35,210 nucleotides of DNA from Bifidobacterium stellenboschense (GCF_000741785.1 NZ_JGZP01000026.1:1-35210); one strand, 5' to 3'; shown: positions 1-7,190, counted from the stretch's first letter. The notes: generated from the sequence alone by a model not told the origin. Translations and numbers: made by a program.

Positions 1-404
1 GCACGGTTCCGCACGGTCGAGCCGGAGCGTGCGCCCTGACGCGTGCGCGACGCTCCCCCGCCGCGCGACGACGGCCTGCGCGCGCTCCTTCCGCCCGCGG
101 ACGTTCCGCGGGTTCCGCCACGCGATGACGATGCGGATGATTTCGACGACTTCGTCTTCGACGAGGATCTGGACGATTGCGGGGGCTTGGAGGACTGCCG
201 GGAACGGGATGACTTCGAGGATTTCGATGACTCAGACGATTTCGACGATTTCGAGGATGATGCCGACGACTTGCCTGCCCGGCCGGCCGCGCGTACGCGC
301 CCGTCGTCGTCCTGCGCGCCGGACGCGCGTCTGAGCAGTTCGCGCCGGGCGTCGGCCTTCGCCTCGTCGGGCGTGAGATAATCACCTCGGGTTCGTTTCG
401 CCAC
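1..404 (-). CDS. Ser/Lys/Arg-rich low-complexity protein, N-terminal part (runs off window)
   Basis: The reading frame starts with GTG at 404-402 and stays open to the window edge, giving about 134 visible residues; the C-terminus is missing. A strong Shine-Dalgarno (AAAGGGAGG, 4 nt before the GTG) decides both start and strand. The first 26 residues (MAKRTRGDYLTPDEAKADAR and on) look like a short ordered or helical segment. From about residue 45 the protein is almost only Ser, Lys and Arg in SSK/SKSS units, then Gly/Arg/Ser-rich, so strongly basic and probably disordered. Such tails occur in DNA- or RNA-binding proteins and as linkers at the start of larger proteins such as FtsK-type translocases, but nothing visible identifies the family. 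It is divergent from the tRNA gene. The opposite strand shows an Asp/Phe-rich open frame without a ribosome-binding site, which I take as a shadow. Gene reality fairly sure; function unknown. Confidence 0.6.
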   Translation of the reverse strand, partial: MAKRTRGDYLTPDEAKADARRELLRRASGAQDDDGRVRAAGRAGKSSASSSKSSKSSESSKSSKSSRSRQSSKPPQSSRSSSKTKSSKSSASSSRGGTRGTSAGGRSARRPSSRGGGASRTRQGARSGSTVRNR

Positions 405-511
405 GCGGCCTCCCTTTCGACTGCCACCACCTTACCGCGGGGAGACGCTGCCCCCGAATCGATGCCGACCGTATCGCAACACGTGATGTGCATCACCGGC
501 ACGAAACCGTG

Positions 512-517
512 TACAAT
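512..517 (+). promoter_or_regulatory. Probable -10 box of the tRNA-Arg gene
   Basis: TACAAT lies 11 bases before the mature tRNA 5' end and fits a sigma-70 type -10 element. No good -35 hexamer is visible at 16-18 bp spacing, so the promoter assignment rests on the -10 and on position alone. Confidence 0.45.
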
Positions 518-528
518 GAATTGCCGTT

Positions 529-601
529 GCCTCGGTAGCTCAGGGGATAGAGCACCGCTCTCCTAAAGCGGGTGTCGTCAGTTCGAATCTGATCCGGGGC
601 A
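529..601 (+). tRNA. tRNA-Arg (anticodon CCT)
   Basis: A 73-nt cloverleaf can be drawn. The 7-bp acceptor stem is GCCTCGG paired with CCGGGGC (one T-G pair), followed by discriminator base A at 601. The D-arm has the usual TAGCTCAGGGGATAGAGCA sequence. The anticodon loop CTCCTAA gives anticodon CCT, which reads the Arg codon AGG. The T-arm contains GTTCGAATC. The bases after the discriminator are CCC, so the CCA end is not encoded exactly and would be added after transcription. AGG is rare in this GC-rich genome, so this is a minor arginine isoacceptor. Confidence 0.96.
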
Positions 602-607
602 CCCACA

Positions 608-644
608 CCCCTTGGAATCATTGCGATTCCAAGGGGTTTTGCTT
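608..644 (+). terminator. Intrinsic terminator of tRNA-Arg
   Basis: A perfect 12-bp inverted repeat, CCCCTTGGAATC (608-619) and GATTCCAAGGGG (625-636), with a 5-nt loop, is followed at once by TTTTGCTT. It begins seven bases after the tRNA 3' end. This is the best-formed intrinsic terminator in the window. Confidence 0.93.
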
Positions 645-802
645 GCCGCGCCTGACACCAGGGGGCACTGGGGGGGGGCACCCGCAGTGCGGCCCTGCGC
701 GTTCATGCAATCAGCGGAGTGAAGACGCAGCGGGAAAGCACAGGAGGGAACCTGGCCCACTCAACCGTGAAACGGGCCTCCACGAAGGTCGGCGCGGAAT
801 CG
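645..802. other. Intergenic stretch with a G9 homopolymer
   Basis: This lies between the tRNA terminator and the 3' end of the flotillin gene. It holds a run of nine G (670-678) just after GGGGGCACT, and a small inverted repeat GCACTG (665-670) / CAGTGC (684-689) around it. I see no ribosome-binding site or credible short gene here. Confidence 0.5.
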
Positions 803-2290
803 TCACTTCGCCACAGCCGACACATCAGCCGCATCAGCCGCATCCGTCGGCGAAACCGCAGGTCCCGGCTTTCCAAGCTCCCCGGAAGACCCCGTCTTCT
901 TCAGCCCGTCGGCCATCGCCTTGCCGGCCATGTGGCCGCCGAGCGCGCCGTTCAGCAGCGTCTTCAGGTCAAGGCCGATGCTGCCTGCCAGGCCTTCGCT
1001 GATCTGGCTCAGCGCGTTGGTGGTGTCGCCGACGAGCTTCGTGGTGTTGCCGTCGCCGTACATGGTGATCGTGTCGACCTTGGCGAGCGGTTCGGCGATG
1101 GCGCGCGCGATCTGCGGCATGATCTGGATGTACTGCTGGGCGATGATGAGCTGGTTGTTCATCGCGTTGTACGCGTGGCCCTGCGCCTCGATGCCGGCCG
1201 CCTCGCCTTCGCCCTTCGCCTTGAGCGCGGCGCCTTCGGCCTCGCCCTTGACGCGCGTGGCCTGCGCCTGCGCGTCGGCGGTCGCCTTGACGGCCTCCGC
1301 CTCCTGACGCTGCCGGTACAGGTCGGCTTCGGCGGTTTTCTGCGTCGTGTACAGTTCGGCGTCGGCGCGCTGCTCGGCGGCGTAGCGGTCGGCTTCGGCC
1401 TGCTTGCGCACGGTCGCGTTGAGCTCCTTCTCCTTGACGGCGGCCTGACGGTCGGCGAGTTCGATGCGACGTTCCTCGGCGGCGATCTCGGCGTCCTGCT
1501 GGGCGATGTTGAGCTCCTTGGTGCGTTCCGCCTTGGTGATCTCGTACACCATGTCGGCCTTCGCCTTCGCGTTGTCGGCGGTGGTCTTGAGTTCCGCCTG
1601 CTTCAGGTCGAGCTGGTTCTGACGTTCGGCGACCTGCTGGTCGGCGGCGATGCGCGCGAGCTGCGCGTCACGGCTGATCTGGGCGGCCATGTCGGCGCCC
1701 ATGTCGCGGATCACGCCCTGACCGTCGGCGAAGTCCTGCACGTTGAACGTGACGAGTTCGAGGCCCAGCGCCTCCATGTCGGCGCGGGCGGCGGTCGCCA
1801 CGGTCTCGGAGAACTCGTCGCGGTTCTCCATGAGCGTCCTGAGCTCGGTCTTGCCGATCGCCTCGCGCATCTTGCCGAGCAGCACCTGCGTGACGTCGGC
1901 CATCATGCGTTTCTTGTCCTGGTTCAGGTAGTTGCGGGCGGCGATCTCCAGCGGATCACGTTCGACGCCGTCGTGCCCGACGAACCGGTCGACGCCGATC
2001 TGGAAGTTCGCGACGGCGCTCACGTCGATGAGGATCGCGTCCTTCGTGGGGATGGGCGTGTCCGTGTGCAGTTCCGATTGGACGACGCCGAGCGACAACC
2101 AGTCGCGACGGTAGAGGAACGGGATGATGATGGCCGCCTTGCCGGTCACGAAGCGCCGCCCGCCGGGGCCGGTGATGACGAGCACGCGGTCGGTGGGTGC
2201 GACCGTATAGCAGGCGCACGCCAGTATGATCAGGACGATCACCACGGGGACGATGACCCACAGCGGGCCGAAATGCAGAAACTCAAGCAT
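803..2290 (-). CDS. Flotillin-like SPFH/Band 7 membrane protein
   Basis: The product is 495 residues. The start at 2290 (MLEFLHFGPLW) was chosen because AGGAAAGGGA precedes it and because the N-terminal membrane helix begins right there; an upstream in-frame extension is low-quality sequence. Residues about 9-30 are one hydrophobic helix (WVIVPVVIVLIILACACYTV). Residues about 30-200 form the SPFH domain. Residues about 200-390 are a long coiled coil rich in Glu-Ala, Ala-Glu and Gln, typical of flotillins, and a small Gly/Ala-rich tail follows. Flotillins assemble into large rings on the inner face of the membrane and organise membrane domains in bacteria. NfeD, the usual partner, is not encoded nearby. 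The gene is divergent from the DUF4391 gene. Family call is firm; cellular role is inferred. Confidence 0.93.
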   Translation of the reverse strand: MLEFLHFGPLWVIVPVVIVLIILACACYTVAPTDRVLVITGPGGRRFVTGKAAIIIPFLYRRDWLSLGVVQSELHTDTPIPTKDAILIDVSAVANFQIGVDRFVGHDGVERDPLEIAARNYLNQDKKRMMADVTQVLLGKMREAIGKTELRTLMENRDEFSETVATAARADMEALGLELVTFNVQDFADGQGVIRDMGADMAAQISRDAQLARIAADQQVAERQNQLDLKQAELKTTADNAKAKADMVYEITKAERTKELNIAQQDAEIAAEERRIELADRQAAVKEKELNATVRKQAEADRYAAEQRADAELYTTQKTAEADLYRQRQEAEAVKATADAQAQATRVKGEAEGAALKAKGEGEAAGIEAQGHAYNAMNNQLIIAQQYIQIMPQIARAIAEPLAKVDTITMYGDGNTTKLVGDTTNALSQISEGLAGSIGLDLKTLLNGALGGHMAGKAMADGLKKTGSSGELGKPGPAVSPTDAADAADVSAVAK

Positions 2291-2509
2291 GGACGGATTC
2301 CCTTTCCTGTCGTCGCACGGCACCGCTGCCGCGACATCCGTTCGCCCCATGGCCGTCACAATGCAATGATGCAATGCGACGGCGGGCGTCTCACTCACGA
2401 TGATACCCGTCGCCCCACGCCGGCGCCATGCGGTGTATCGTCGTAGCAATATCCGCAGCCGCCGCGACGGCACCTATGTCGCGACGGCGCGAAGGAAGGG
2501 AGGCCGACG
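2291..2509. promoter_or_regulatory. Divergent intergenic region between the flotillin and DUF4391 genes
   Basis: The 219-bp region must hold the promoters of both divergent genes. It contains a perfect tandem repeat ATGCAATG-ATGCAATG at 2361-2376, which could be a protein-binding site, and an AT-richer patch near 2437-2455 on the DUF4391 side. I cannot place -35/-10 boxes with confidence. Confidence 0.35.
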
Positions 2510-3331
2510 ATGGCCGATGGAACGACGAGCGCAGGAACGAACACGACCGCGGCGAGGACGAACGCCGGAGCGACCGGCGCGGCGAGCTGCGGCACGGTGA
2601 CCGCGCTGGAACTGGGATTGCCGGAACGGTCCGTGATTCCCGCCGCCAAAGGCACGCTGCCGAAGGCCCTGTTCGCGGGGAAGGGACCGATTTCGAACAC
2701 GCTGAAACAGCATCTCGTGCATGCGGTCGCGTCGATCCACGTGCTCGCGCTGCTGCGACCCGCGAATGCGGGCGTCGCGGCGGGCGCGCGCATACGCGAG
2801 ATCCTCGTGCTCGGACTGCGCCTCAACGGCGTGGACGCCGCAATCCCCACGGACGTCATCGAGCATGTCGCGGCGCAACGGCCGGGCAGCGGCGTACTGT
2901 TCGTCTGCGTGCGCGACGGCCACGCGCCGGCTGCCGGCGGCGATGCGGCGAACGCCGCCGCCGGCGCGGACGCGACCGTCGAGCAGTGCGCGCTCGCCGT
3001 GCGCCGCAAGGTGCCGGGGCGTCCCGGCCATACGGCGCGGTACGCCGTGCATGTCTCCGATTGGTCGGATCCACGCGATCTGCTGTTGGAGATCACGGGC
3101 GACACGATGGATGACGCGTGGGAGTCGCTGTGCTCGCAGGCGATTCTCGGCACCGCCGACCACGCCGACCTGGACGCGCGGCTGATCGCCCGCGACCGCG
3201 TGGTCGCGTTGCGGGCGCAGGAGGCGAAGCTCGTGCGCGACCATGCGCGCGCGAAGAACCCCGCGCAGCGCAACGAGGCGTTCGCGAAACTCGCCAAGGT
3301 GCGCGCGGAATTGAAGCGCCTCGGCGCGTGA
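2510..3331 (+). CDS. DUF4391 domain-containing protein
   Basis: The 273-residue protein starts at ATG 2510 behind a strong ribosome-binding site (GGAAGGGAGG). The first 30 or so residues are Thr/Ala/Gly-rich and probably disordered. From about residue 34 it follows the DUF4391 pattern: LPKALFAGKG, then a conserved basic and hydrophobic segment about a KL/LL core (HVLALLRPANAGV), a central strand-rich part, and a C-terminal charged helical segment (residues about 225-270, rich in Arg, Lys, Ala and Glu). DUF4391 has no established activity. It is often seen near restriction or helicase genes of defence loci, but no such partner is present here, so the gene stands alone. The 25-residue segment at about 144-160 is an Ala/Gly-rich insertion. 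Family call is by eye. Confidence 0.75.
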   Translation: MADGTTSAGTNTTAARTNAGATGAASCGTVTALELGLPERSVIPAAKGTLPKALFAGKGPISNTLKQHLVHAVASIHVLALLRPANAGVAAGARIREILVLGLRLNGVDAAIPTDVIEHVAAQRPGSGVLFVCVRDGHAPAAGGDAANAAAGADATVEQCALAVRRKVPGRPGHTARYAVHVSDWSDPRDLLLEITGDTMDDAWESLCSQAILGTADHADLDARLIARDRVVALRAQEAKLVRDHARAKNPAQRNEAFAKLAKVRAELKRLGA

Positions 3332-3404
3332 CGGCACGACGCGGTGCGGCGCGGTGACGTGTACGCGGCGACACGGCGGGACGTCGCGTCCACATGCGTA
3401 CGCA

Positions 3405-3448
3405 TATATAAAGGTGTCCCATCCGAAATGGATCGGATGGGACACCTT
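3405..3448 (-). terminator. Terminator of the SSS symporter unit
   Basis: A perfect 16-bp inverted repeat lies at 3411-3426 and 3433-3448 with a 6-nt loop. On the minus strand the stem is followed by TTTATATATG, a fair U-rich tail. It begins 23 bases after the stop codon of the small membrane protein gene. It may also stop transcripts coming from the DUF4391 gene on the plus strand, although no T-run follows on that side. Confidence 0.87.
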
Positions 3449-3471
3449 GGTTGGAAGGAAAGGTCAGAACG

Positions 3472-3846
3472 TCACTCGGACTTGGACTCGCCCTGTTCGG
3501 CGGCCTGCGCGGCGGACGCCTCGGCGGAGGCGATGATGTCCTCGGCGGGGACCGGGTTGAAGTGGTCCCAGACGAAGAACACGACGCCGGCGAGGAACAT
3601 CAGCGCGCCCGTCCACAGGTTGATGGGCAGTCCCGTGGTCTTGGCCACGTCGGCGGCCGGGTCGATGAGGCCGACGGCGAACACGACGACGCCGTAGACG
3701 ACGAAGATCATGCCGAGGATGCGGCGCAGGTCGGAGCGATGCGTGGAGCGCACCATCTCCTCCTTCTCAGCCTCGGTGAAGTACTCCTTCTTCGCGGAAG
3801 ACGGTTCCGCGGACGCAGCCTGCTGCTGCGAGGTTTCCTGAGTCAT
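3472..3846 (-). CDS. Small two-helix membrane protein, probable symporter partner
   Basis: The protein has 124 residues. ATG at 3846 is preceded by GAGGAGTGATT and is preferred to a GTG two codons upstream. Residues 1-40 are polar and charged. Hydrophobic helices lie at about 43-61 (ILGMIFVVYGVVVFAVGL) and 75-93 (INLWTGALMFLAGVVFFVW). The C-terminal 30 residues are Ala/Glu/Ser-rich and acidic. Both tails would lie on the same side of the membrane. The gene is 44 bp downstream of the SSS symporter and shares its terminator, so they are almost surely co-transcribed. Other SSS transporters are accompanied by small two-helix proteins (for example DUF485 or DUF4212 next to acetate-type carriers). 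This is not recognisably one of those families, but architecture and position suggest an analogous accessory subunit. Confidence 0.85.
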   Translation of the reverse strand: MTQETSQQQAASAEPSSAKKEYFTEAEKEEMVRSTHRSDLRRILGMIFVVYGVVVFAVGLIDPAADVAKTTGLPINLWTGALMFLAGVVFFVWDHFNPVPAEDIIASAEASAAQAAEQGESKSE

Positions 3847-3890
3847 AATCACTCCTCACAAATGCTTGTTGACTGTTTCTGCGGTGCGGA

Positions 3891-5654
3891 TCAGAAGAAG
3901 ATCGCGTACTGGATGACGCTGATGACCAGGGCGAGGATGCCCAGGAAGATGGTCACGTGGTTGTCCTTGCGTTCCTTCTGGACGGCGGCCGTGCGGGCGG
4001 CCTTGTCGAGGACCTGGCCCTTGTCGTGGGCCTCGGCGTCCTCCATGATGTCGTAGCGGAAGTACTTCATGCCGCCGGTGGCGAAGGTCAGGCCCTCGAT
4101 CTCGGAGTCCGGCTTCGGCTTGGTGACGAGGCTGACGACGATGGCGACGACCATGGCGGAGGCCAGGGAGATCTCGGCCTGGTACAGGGTGCCGGAGGTG
4201 GCGGTCGGGAAGATCGGGTTGCCGTCGGCCACGGACTTGAGGTACCACAGGTAGACGCAGAACGGCGCGATGATGCCGACCACGTAGCCGGCGGTGGCGC
4301 CGGCCGGGGTGATGCGCTTGAAGAACAGACCGAGGATGAACACGGCGAACAGCGGCGAGTTGAAGAAGCCGAACAGCACCTGCATGTAGGTCATGATGTT
4401 GCCGAACTGGGACGCCACGAACGCGGTGCCGACGGAGATGAGCACGCCGACGATGGTGATGATGCGGCCCGCCTTGAAGTAGTAGCTATCCGGCTTGCCG
4501 GGCTTGATGTAGTCCTGCAGCAGATCGTAGGTGAACACGGTGTTGAACGAGGAGACGTTCGCGGCCATGCCGGCCATGAAGGAGGCCATGAGACCGGTGA
4601 CGGCGATGCCGAGCACGCCGGACGGCAGATACATCTGGATGAGCTTCGGGATGGACTCGTTGTAGGTGAGCGCGCCGGAGGCGAACTGCTTGGAGAGCAC
4701 GGCGGCCGCGATGCAGCCGGGGATGATCACGAGGAAGCCGACGAACAGCTTCGGGAAGCAGGCGTAGATCGGGGTGCGGCGGGCGGCGGTCATGTCCTTG
4801 GCGGAGAAGGCGCGCTGGACCTCGGTGAAGTTGGTGGTCCAGTAGCCGAAGGAGATCACGAAGCCGAGGCCCATGACGATGGTGAACCAGTCGGCGCCCA
4901 TCGGGTTGGTGACGTTGCCGATGCCGGTGCCCTGCCAGGTGCTCAGGTGCAGGTCGCCGATGCCCGGGGTCGCGGCGAGCGAGGTCTTGAGGCCCTCCCA
5001 GCCGCCGATGTTGCGCAGGCCGACGACGGTCAGCGGGATGAGCGCGGCGAGGATGACGAAGAACTGCATGACCTCGTTGTAGACGGCGGACTTCAGGCCG
5101 CCGAGGTACGTGTAGACGAGCACGATGACGCCGGAGAAGATGATGGCGGAGATCTGCGACCAGCCGAGCATGGCCTCGATGATGATGGCCATGGCGTACA
5201 GGTTGATGCCGGAGATCAGCAGCGTGGAGGTCGCGAAGCACAGCGAGCAGACCAGATGCGCGCTCTTGCCGAAGCGGCGGTACATGAACTCGGGCACGGA
5301 GCGCACGCCGGAGCCGTAGTAGAACGGCATCATGAAGATGCCGAGGAACACCATGGCCGGGATGGCGCCGATGATGTAGTAGTGCAGGGTCGACATGCCG
5401 ATCTGGGCGCCATTGGCGGCCATGCCGAAGATCTCGGTGGCGCCGAGGTTGGCGGCCATGAAGGCGATGCCGGTGATCCACGCCGGCATCGAACGGCCGG
5501 CGAGCAGGAAGTCGGTGCTGGACTTCATGCGACGGCCGGAGATCCAGCCGATGGCGATGACCACCACGAAGTAGAAGACGAGAATCGCGTAGTCGATGGG
5601 CTGCAGATTCAGCTTGATGCCGCTGTCCGCGGCCGCCAACACTGTCGTCGGCAT
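3891..5654 (-). CDS. Sodium:solute symporter (SSS family), probably sugar uptake
   Basis: The protein has 587 residues. The start at 5654 (MPTTVLAAADSG) follows AGGGAGGAAACC; an upstream in-frame extension lacks such a signal and is ignored. About 14 hydrophobic segments are visible, beginning with DYAILVFYFVVVIAIGW. The SSS core signature is present (GLKSAVYNEVMQFFVILAAL), as are the family's DFLLAGRSMPAW and YWTTNFTEVQRAFSAKD segments, so Na+-coupled uptake is expected. The closest architecture is that of SGLT-like sugar carriers, but substrate cannot be read from the sequence. A charged cytoplasmic loop (IMEDAEAHDKGQVLDKAART) precedes the last helix. The LacI-type operator motifs upstream support a carbohydrate substrate by inference. 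Transcribed with the downstream two-helix protein. Confidence 0.93.
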   Translation of the reverse strand: MPTTVLAAADSGIKLNLQPIDYAILVFYFVVVIAIGWISGRRMKSSTDFLLAGRSMPAWITGIAFMAANLGATEIFGMAANGAQIGMSTLHYYIIGAIPAMVFLGIFMMPFYYGSGVRSVPEFMYRRFGKSAHLVCSLCFATSTLLISGINLYAMAIIIEAMLGWSQISAIIFSGVIVLVYTYLGGLKSAVYNEVMQFFVILAALIPLTVVGLRNIGGWEGLKTSLAATPGIGDLHLSTWQGTGIGNVTNPMGADWFTIVMGLGFVISFGYWTTNFTEVQRAFSAKDMTAARRTPIYACFPKLFVGFLVIIPGCIAAAVLSKQFASGALTYNESIPKLIQMYLPSGVLGIAVTGLMASFMAGMAANVSSFNTVFTYDLLQDYIKPGKPDSYYFKAGRIITIVGVLISVGTAFVASQFGNIMTYMQVLFGFFNSPLFAVFILGLFFKRITPAGATAGYVVGIIAPFCVYLWYLKSVADGNPIFPTATSGTLYQAEISLASAMVVAIVVSLVTKPKPDSEIEGLTFATGGMKYFRYDIMEDAEAHDKGQVLDKAARTAAVQKERKDNHVTIFLGILALVISVIQYAIFF

Positions 5655-5711
5655 TGGTTTCCTCCCTCTTTGGACCGGATGCGCGTCTGCCGCGTCCGGA
5701 CTCCATTGTGT

Positions 5712-5727
5712 TCGTAACCGCTTACAT
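5712..5727 (-). promoter_or_regulatory. LacI-family-type operator upstream of the symporter
   Basis: On the minus strand the sequence is TGTAAGCGGTTACGA. It fits the GTAA-N-CG-N-TTAC pattern of LacI-family sugar repressors, symmetric around the central CG. It lies about 60 bp before the symporter start codon, a position suited to repression. No LacI-type regulator gene is in the window. Confidence 0.6.
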
Positions 5728-5870
5728 GACGGCATGCGAGAGTAAGCCCGGCATTATCGCCGGACATCGCCCGCAGGGGGTCGTCAGGGAAGCGGTCACA
5801 TCCATCCGTCCGGTTCACGCTGCACCGGACTGTTTCGACAGTGCCTTAAGCTAGTACGATTCCAGCGTCG

Positions 5871-5883
5871 CGCAACCGCTTTT
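5871..5883 (-). promoter_or_regulatory. Second operator-like motif near the putative symporter promoter
   Basis: The minus-strand sequence AAAAGCGGTTGCG shares the 8-mer AAGCGGTT with the operator at 5712-5727. It overlaps a possible -35 region: GTTGCG with TAGCTT 17 bp downstream on the minus strand, about 5848-5876. A more distant relative, AACCGTT, lies at 5909-5915 (plus strand). The spacing of about 158 bp between the two best sites would allow DNA looping. Weaker than the first site. Confidence 0.35.
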
Positions 5884-5994
5884 TCCAGGCGTTCCAAGGG
5901 ATTTTGATAACCGTTCGATAACACCGTTCCGCGCCGACATGCCGACGGCCCCGAGATTCCCCAATGTTTCCAAGGTCTTCCGTCATCATCGACG

Positions 5995-6036
5995 ATTCGG
6001 CCCCGAGACGCATCCATGGGCGCCTCGGGGCCGAAT
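5995..6036 (-). terminator. GC-rich hairpin downstream of ppx
   Basis: A perfect 13-bp inverted repeat, ATTCGGCCCCGAG (5995-6007) and CTCGGGGCCGAAT (6024-6036), has a 16-nt loop. It lies about 125 bp beyond the ppx stop codon. No T-run follows on the minus strand, so it is either a U-less terminator or a structured 5' leader of a transcript toward the symporter. Confidence 0.45.
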
Positions 6037-6160
6037 TGCAACCAAATTGTTATATCGCAAGGGTGTTAGCGCGCACAATACACCCCCGTTGCGCGCCGCC
6101 CGTCACGCGATGCATGCCGAGGTCGCGCGTGGCGCGAGCCGCGAATCACGCCCGGCCTGT

Positions 6161-7129
6161 TCAGAATCCGAGACGCGTACGTCCGAATTGGTCGAGCCAG
6201 CGCAGGATCGCGCCCTCGCGCAGCGCCCACGGGCAGATCTCGATCTCCTGGATGTCAAGCGCCTTCATGATCTCGTCGGCCACGATGCCGCCGCCGACGA
6301 TCTGCAGCGTGCGCTCCGGCGTGATGCCCGGCAGGGCGACGCGCTGATCCGGTTCGATGGCGGCGAGGCGCGGAATCCAGTCCTCCAGCTGCTCGCGCGT
6401 CATGATCATCGTGTCCTCACGGCCCGGCTGGCGCAGCACGGCACCGGCGAGGCGGGCGAGCGAACGGAACGTCTTCGACGTGCCGACCGCATGGTTCGGA
6501 TGCTTCGACTTGGGGAACGCCTCGATCATCGGCTCGAGGATCCGGCGCACCTGCTTGCGCGCCTCGTCCAGCTCGTCGGGCGTGGCGACGCCTTCGGGCA
6601 GGAACTCCTTGGTGACGCGGCCGGCGCCCGCCGGCACGGACAACGCGACCGTCGGCTCCTCGTCGGAGCCCATCGCGACCTCCAACGAGCCGCCGCCGAT
6701 GTCGAGCATGAGCAGCCGGCCCGCGTCCCAGCCGTACCAGCGGCGGGCGGCGAGGAACGTGAGACGGGCCTCGTCGGTGCCGGACAGAACCGTCACGCCC
6801 TGGCCGATGCGCTCCTCGATCTTGCGCAGCACCTTGTTGCCGTTCGGCGCCTCGCGGATGGCGCTGGTGGCCATGGCGAGCAGCTGCGTGATCTCATATT
6901 CCTCGGCAAGCTTCATGCCCTCGTCGACCGCTTCGAGAATCGCCTCGATGCCGGCCTTTCTGATCGATCCGTCGTCCTTCAGATACTGCATGAGACGCAC
7001 GGTGGTCTTCGTGCTGGCCTCCGGGTCGGGGCGCGCGCCGGGCGCGGCGTCGACGATGAGCATGTGGATCGTGTTCGAGCCGATGTCGAGCACGCCGAGT
7101 CGGGTGGTGTGCGAACGCAGGTTGACCAT
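6161..7129 (-). CDS. ppx: Ppx/GppA family exopolyphosphatase or pppGpp phosphatase
   Basis: The protein has 322 residues, the short single-domain form usual in Actinobacteria. It starts at ATG 7129 with AAAGGAAC upstream. Actin-like ATPase-fold motifs are in the expected order: LGVLDIGSNTIHMLIVD (residues 11-27), MATSAIREAPNG (about 86-97), SGTDEARLTF (about 116-125), LMLDIGGGSLEVAMG (about 140-154) and IVGGGIVADEIM (about 278-289). The family removes terminal phosphate from polyphosphate and/or converts pppGpp to ppGpp in the cytosol; which of these applies cannot be decided here. It lies 72 bp downstream of the aminotransferase gene on the same strand and may share its transcript. Confidence 0.92.
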   Translation of the reverse strand: MVNLRSHTTRLGVLDIGSNTIHMLIVDAAPGARPDPEASTKTTVRLMQYLKDDGSIRKAGIEAILEAVDEGMKLAEEYEITQLLAMATSAIREAPNGNKVLRKIEERIGQGVTVLSGTDEARLTFLAARRWYGWDAGRLLMLDIGGGSLEVAMGSDEEPTVALSVPAGAGRVTKEFLPEGVATPDELDEARKQVRRILEPMIEAFPKSKHPNHAVGTSKTFRSLARLAGAVLRQPGREDTMIMTREQLEDWIPRLAAIEPDQRVALPGITPERTLQIVGGGIVADEIMKALDIQEIEICPWALREGAILRWLDQFGRTRLGF

Positions 7130-7170
7130 GTGCGGTGTCGTTCCTTTATGTGTCGATGTGTGTCGTGTCG

Positions 7171-7190
7171 TGTTCTGTCGTGTTCTGTCG
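7171..7190. repeat. Tandem 10-bp repeat between ppx and the aminotransferase
   Basis: TGTTCTGTCG occurs twice in direct tandem, within a longer TGTCG-rich stretch (7151-7200). It fills the short gap between two co-directional genes. Probably slippage-derived spacer sequence; no function visible. Confidence 0.6.

Larger units (their letters stand above)
5655..6160. other. 506-bp non-coding region upstream of the symporter gene
   Basis: No credible gene is seen. From left to right it holds a LacI-family-like operator (5712-5727), a possible minus-strand promoter around 5848-5880, a second operator-like motif (5871-5883), a cluster GATAAC-CGTTC-GATAAC (5906-5922), a 13-bp inverted repeat (5995-6036) and a stretch resembling a minus-strand promoter (TTGTGC and TATAAC, 18 bp apart, about 6049-6078). 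The right-hand part lies downstream of ppx and probably ends its transcript. Confidence 0.55.

Noticed and set aside
43..381. Plus-strand Asp/Phe-rich acidic open frame
   Set aside because: It starts with GTG without a ribosome-binding site and lies opposite the Ser/Lys-rich gene, which has a strong one. The acidic reading is the complement of the Ser/Lys repeat.
493..681. Minus-strand open frame with GAPDQIRTDDTRFRRAVLYPLSYRG
   Set aside because: It is the antisense of the tRNA-Arg gene and its terminator. This type of peptide is a well-known annotation artefact of tRNA genes.
719..2446. 575-codon plus-strand open frame
   Set aside because: It is antisense to the flotillin gene and has no family features; long antisense frames are normal in GC-rich DNA.
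3957..5717. 586-codon plus-strand open frame opposite the symporter
   Set aside because: It is a His/Asp/Gly/Glu-rich translation typical of the antisense of a membrane protein gene in GC-rich DNA.
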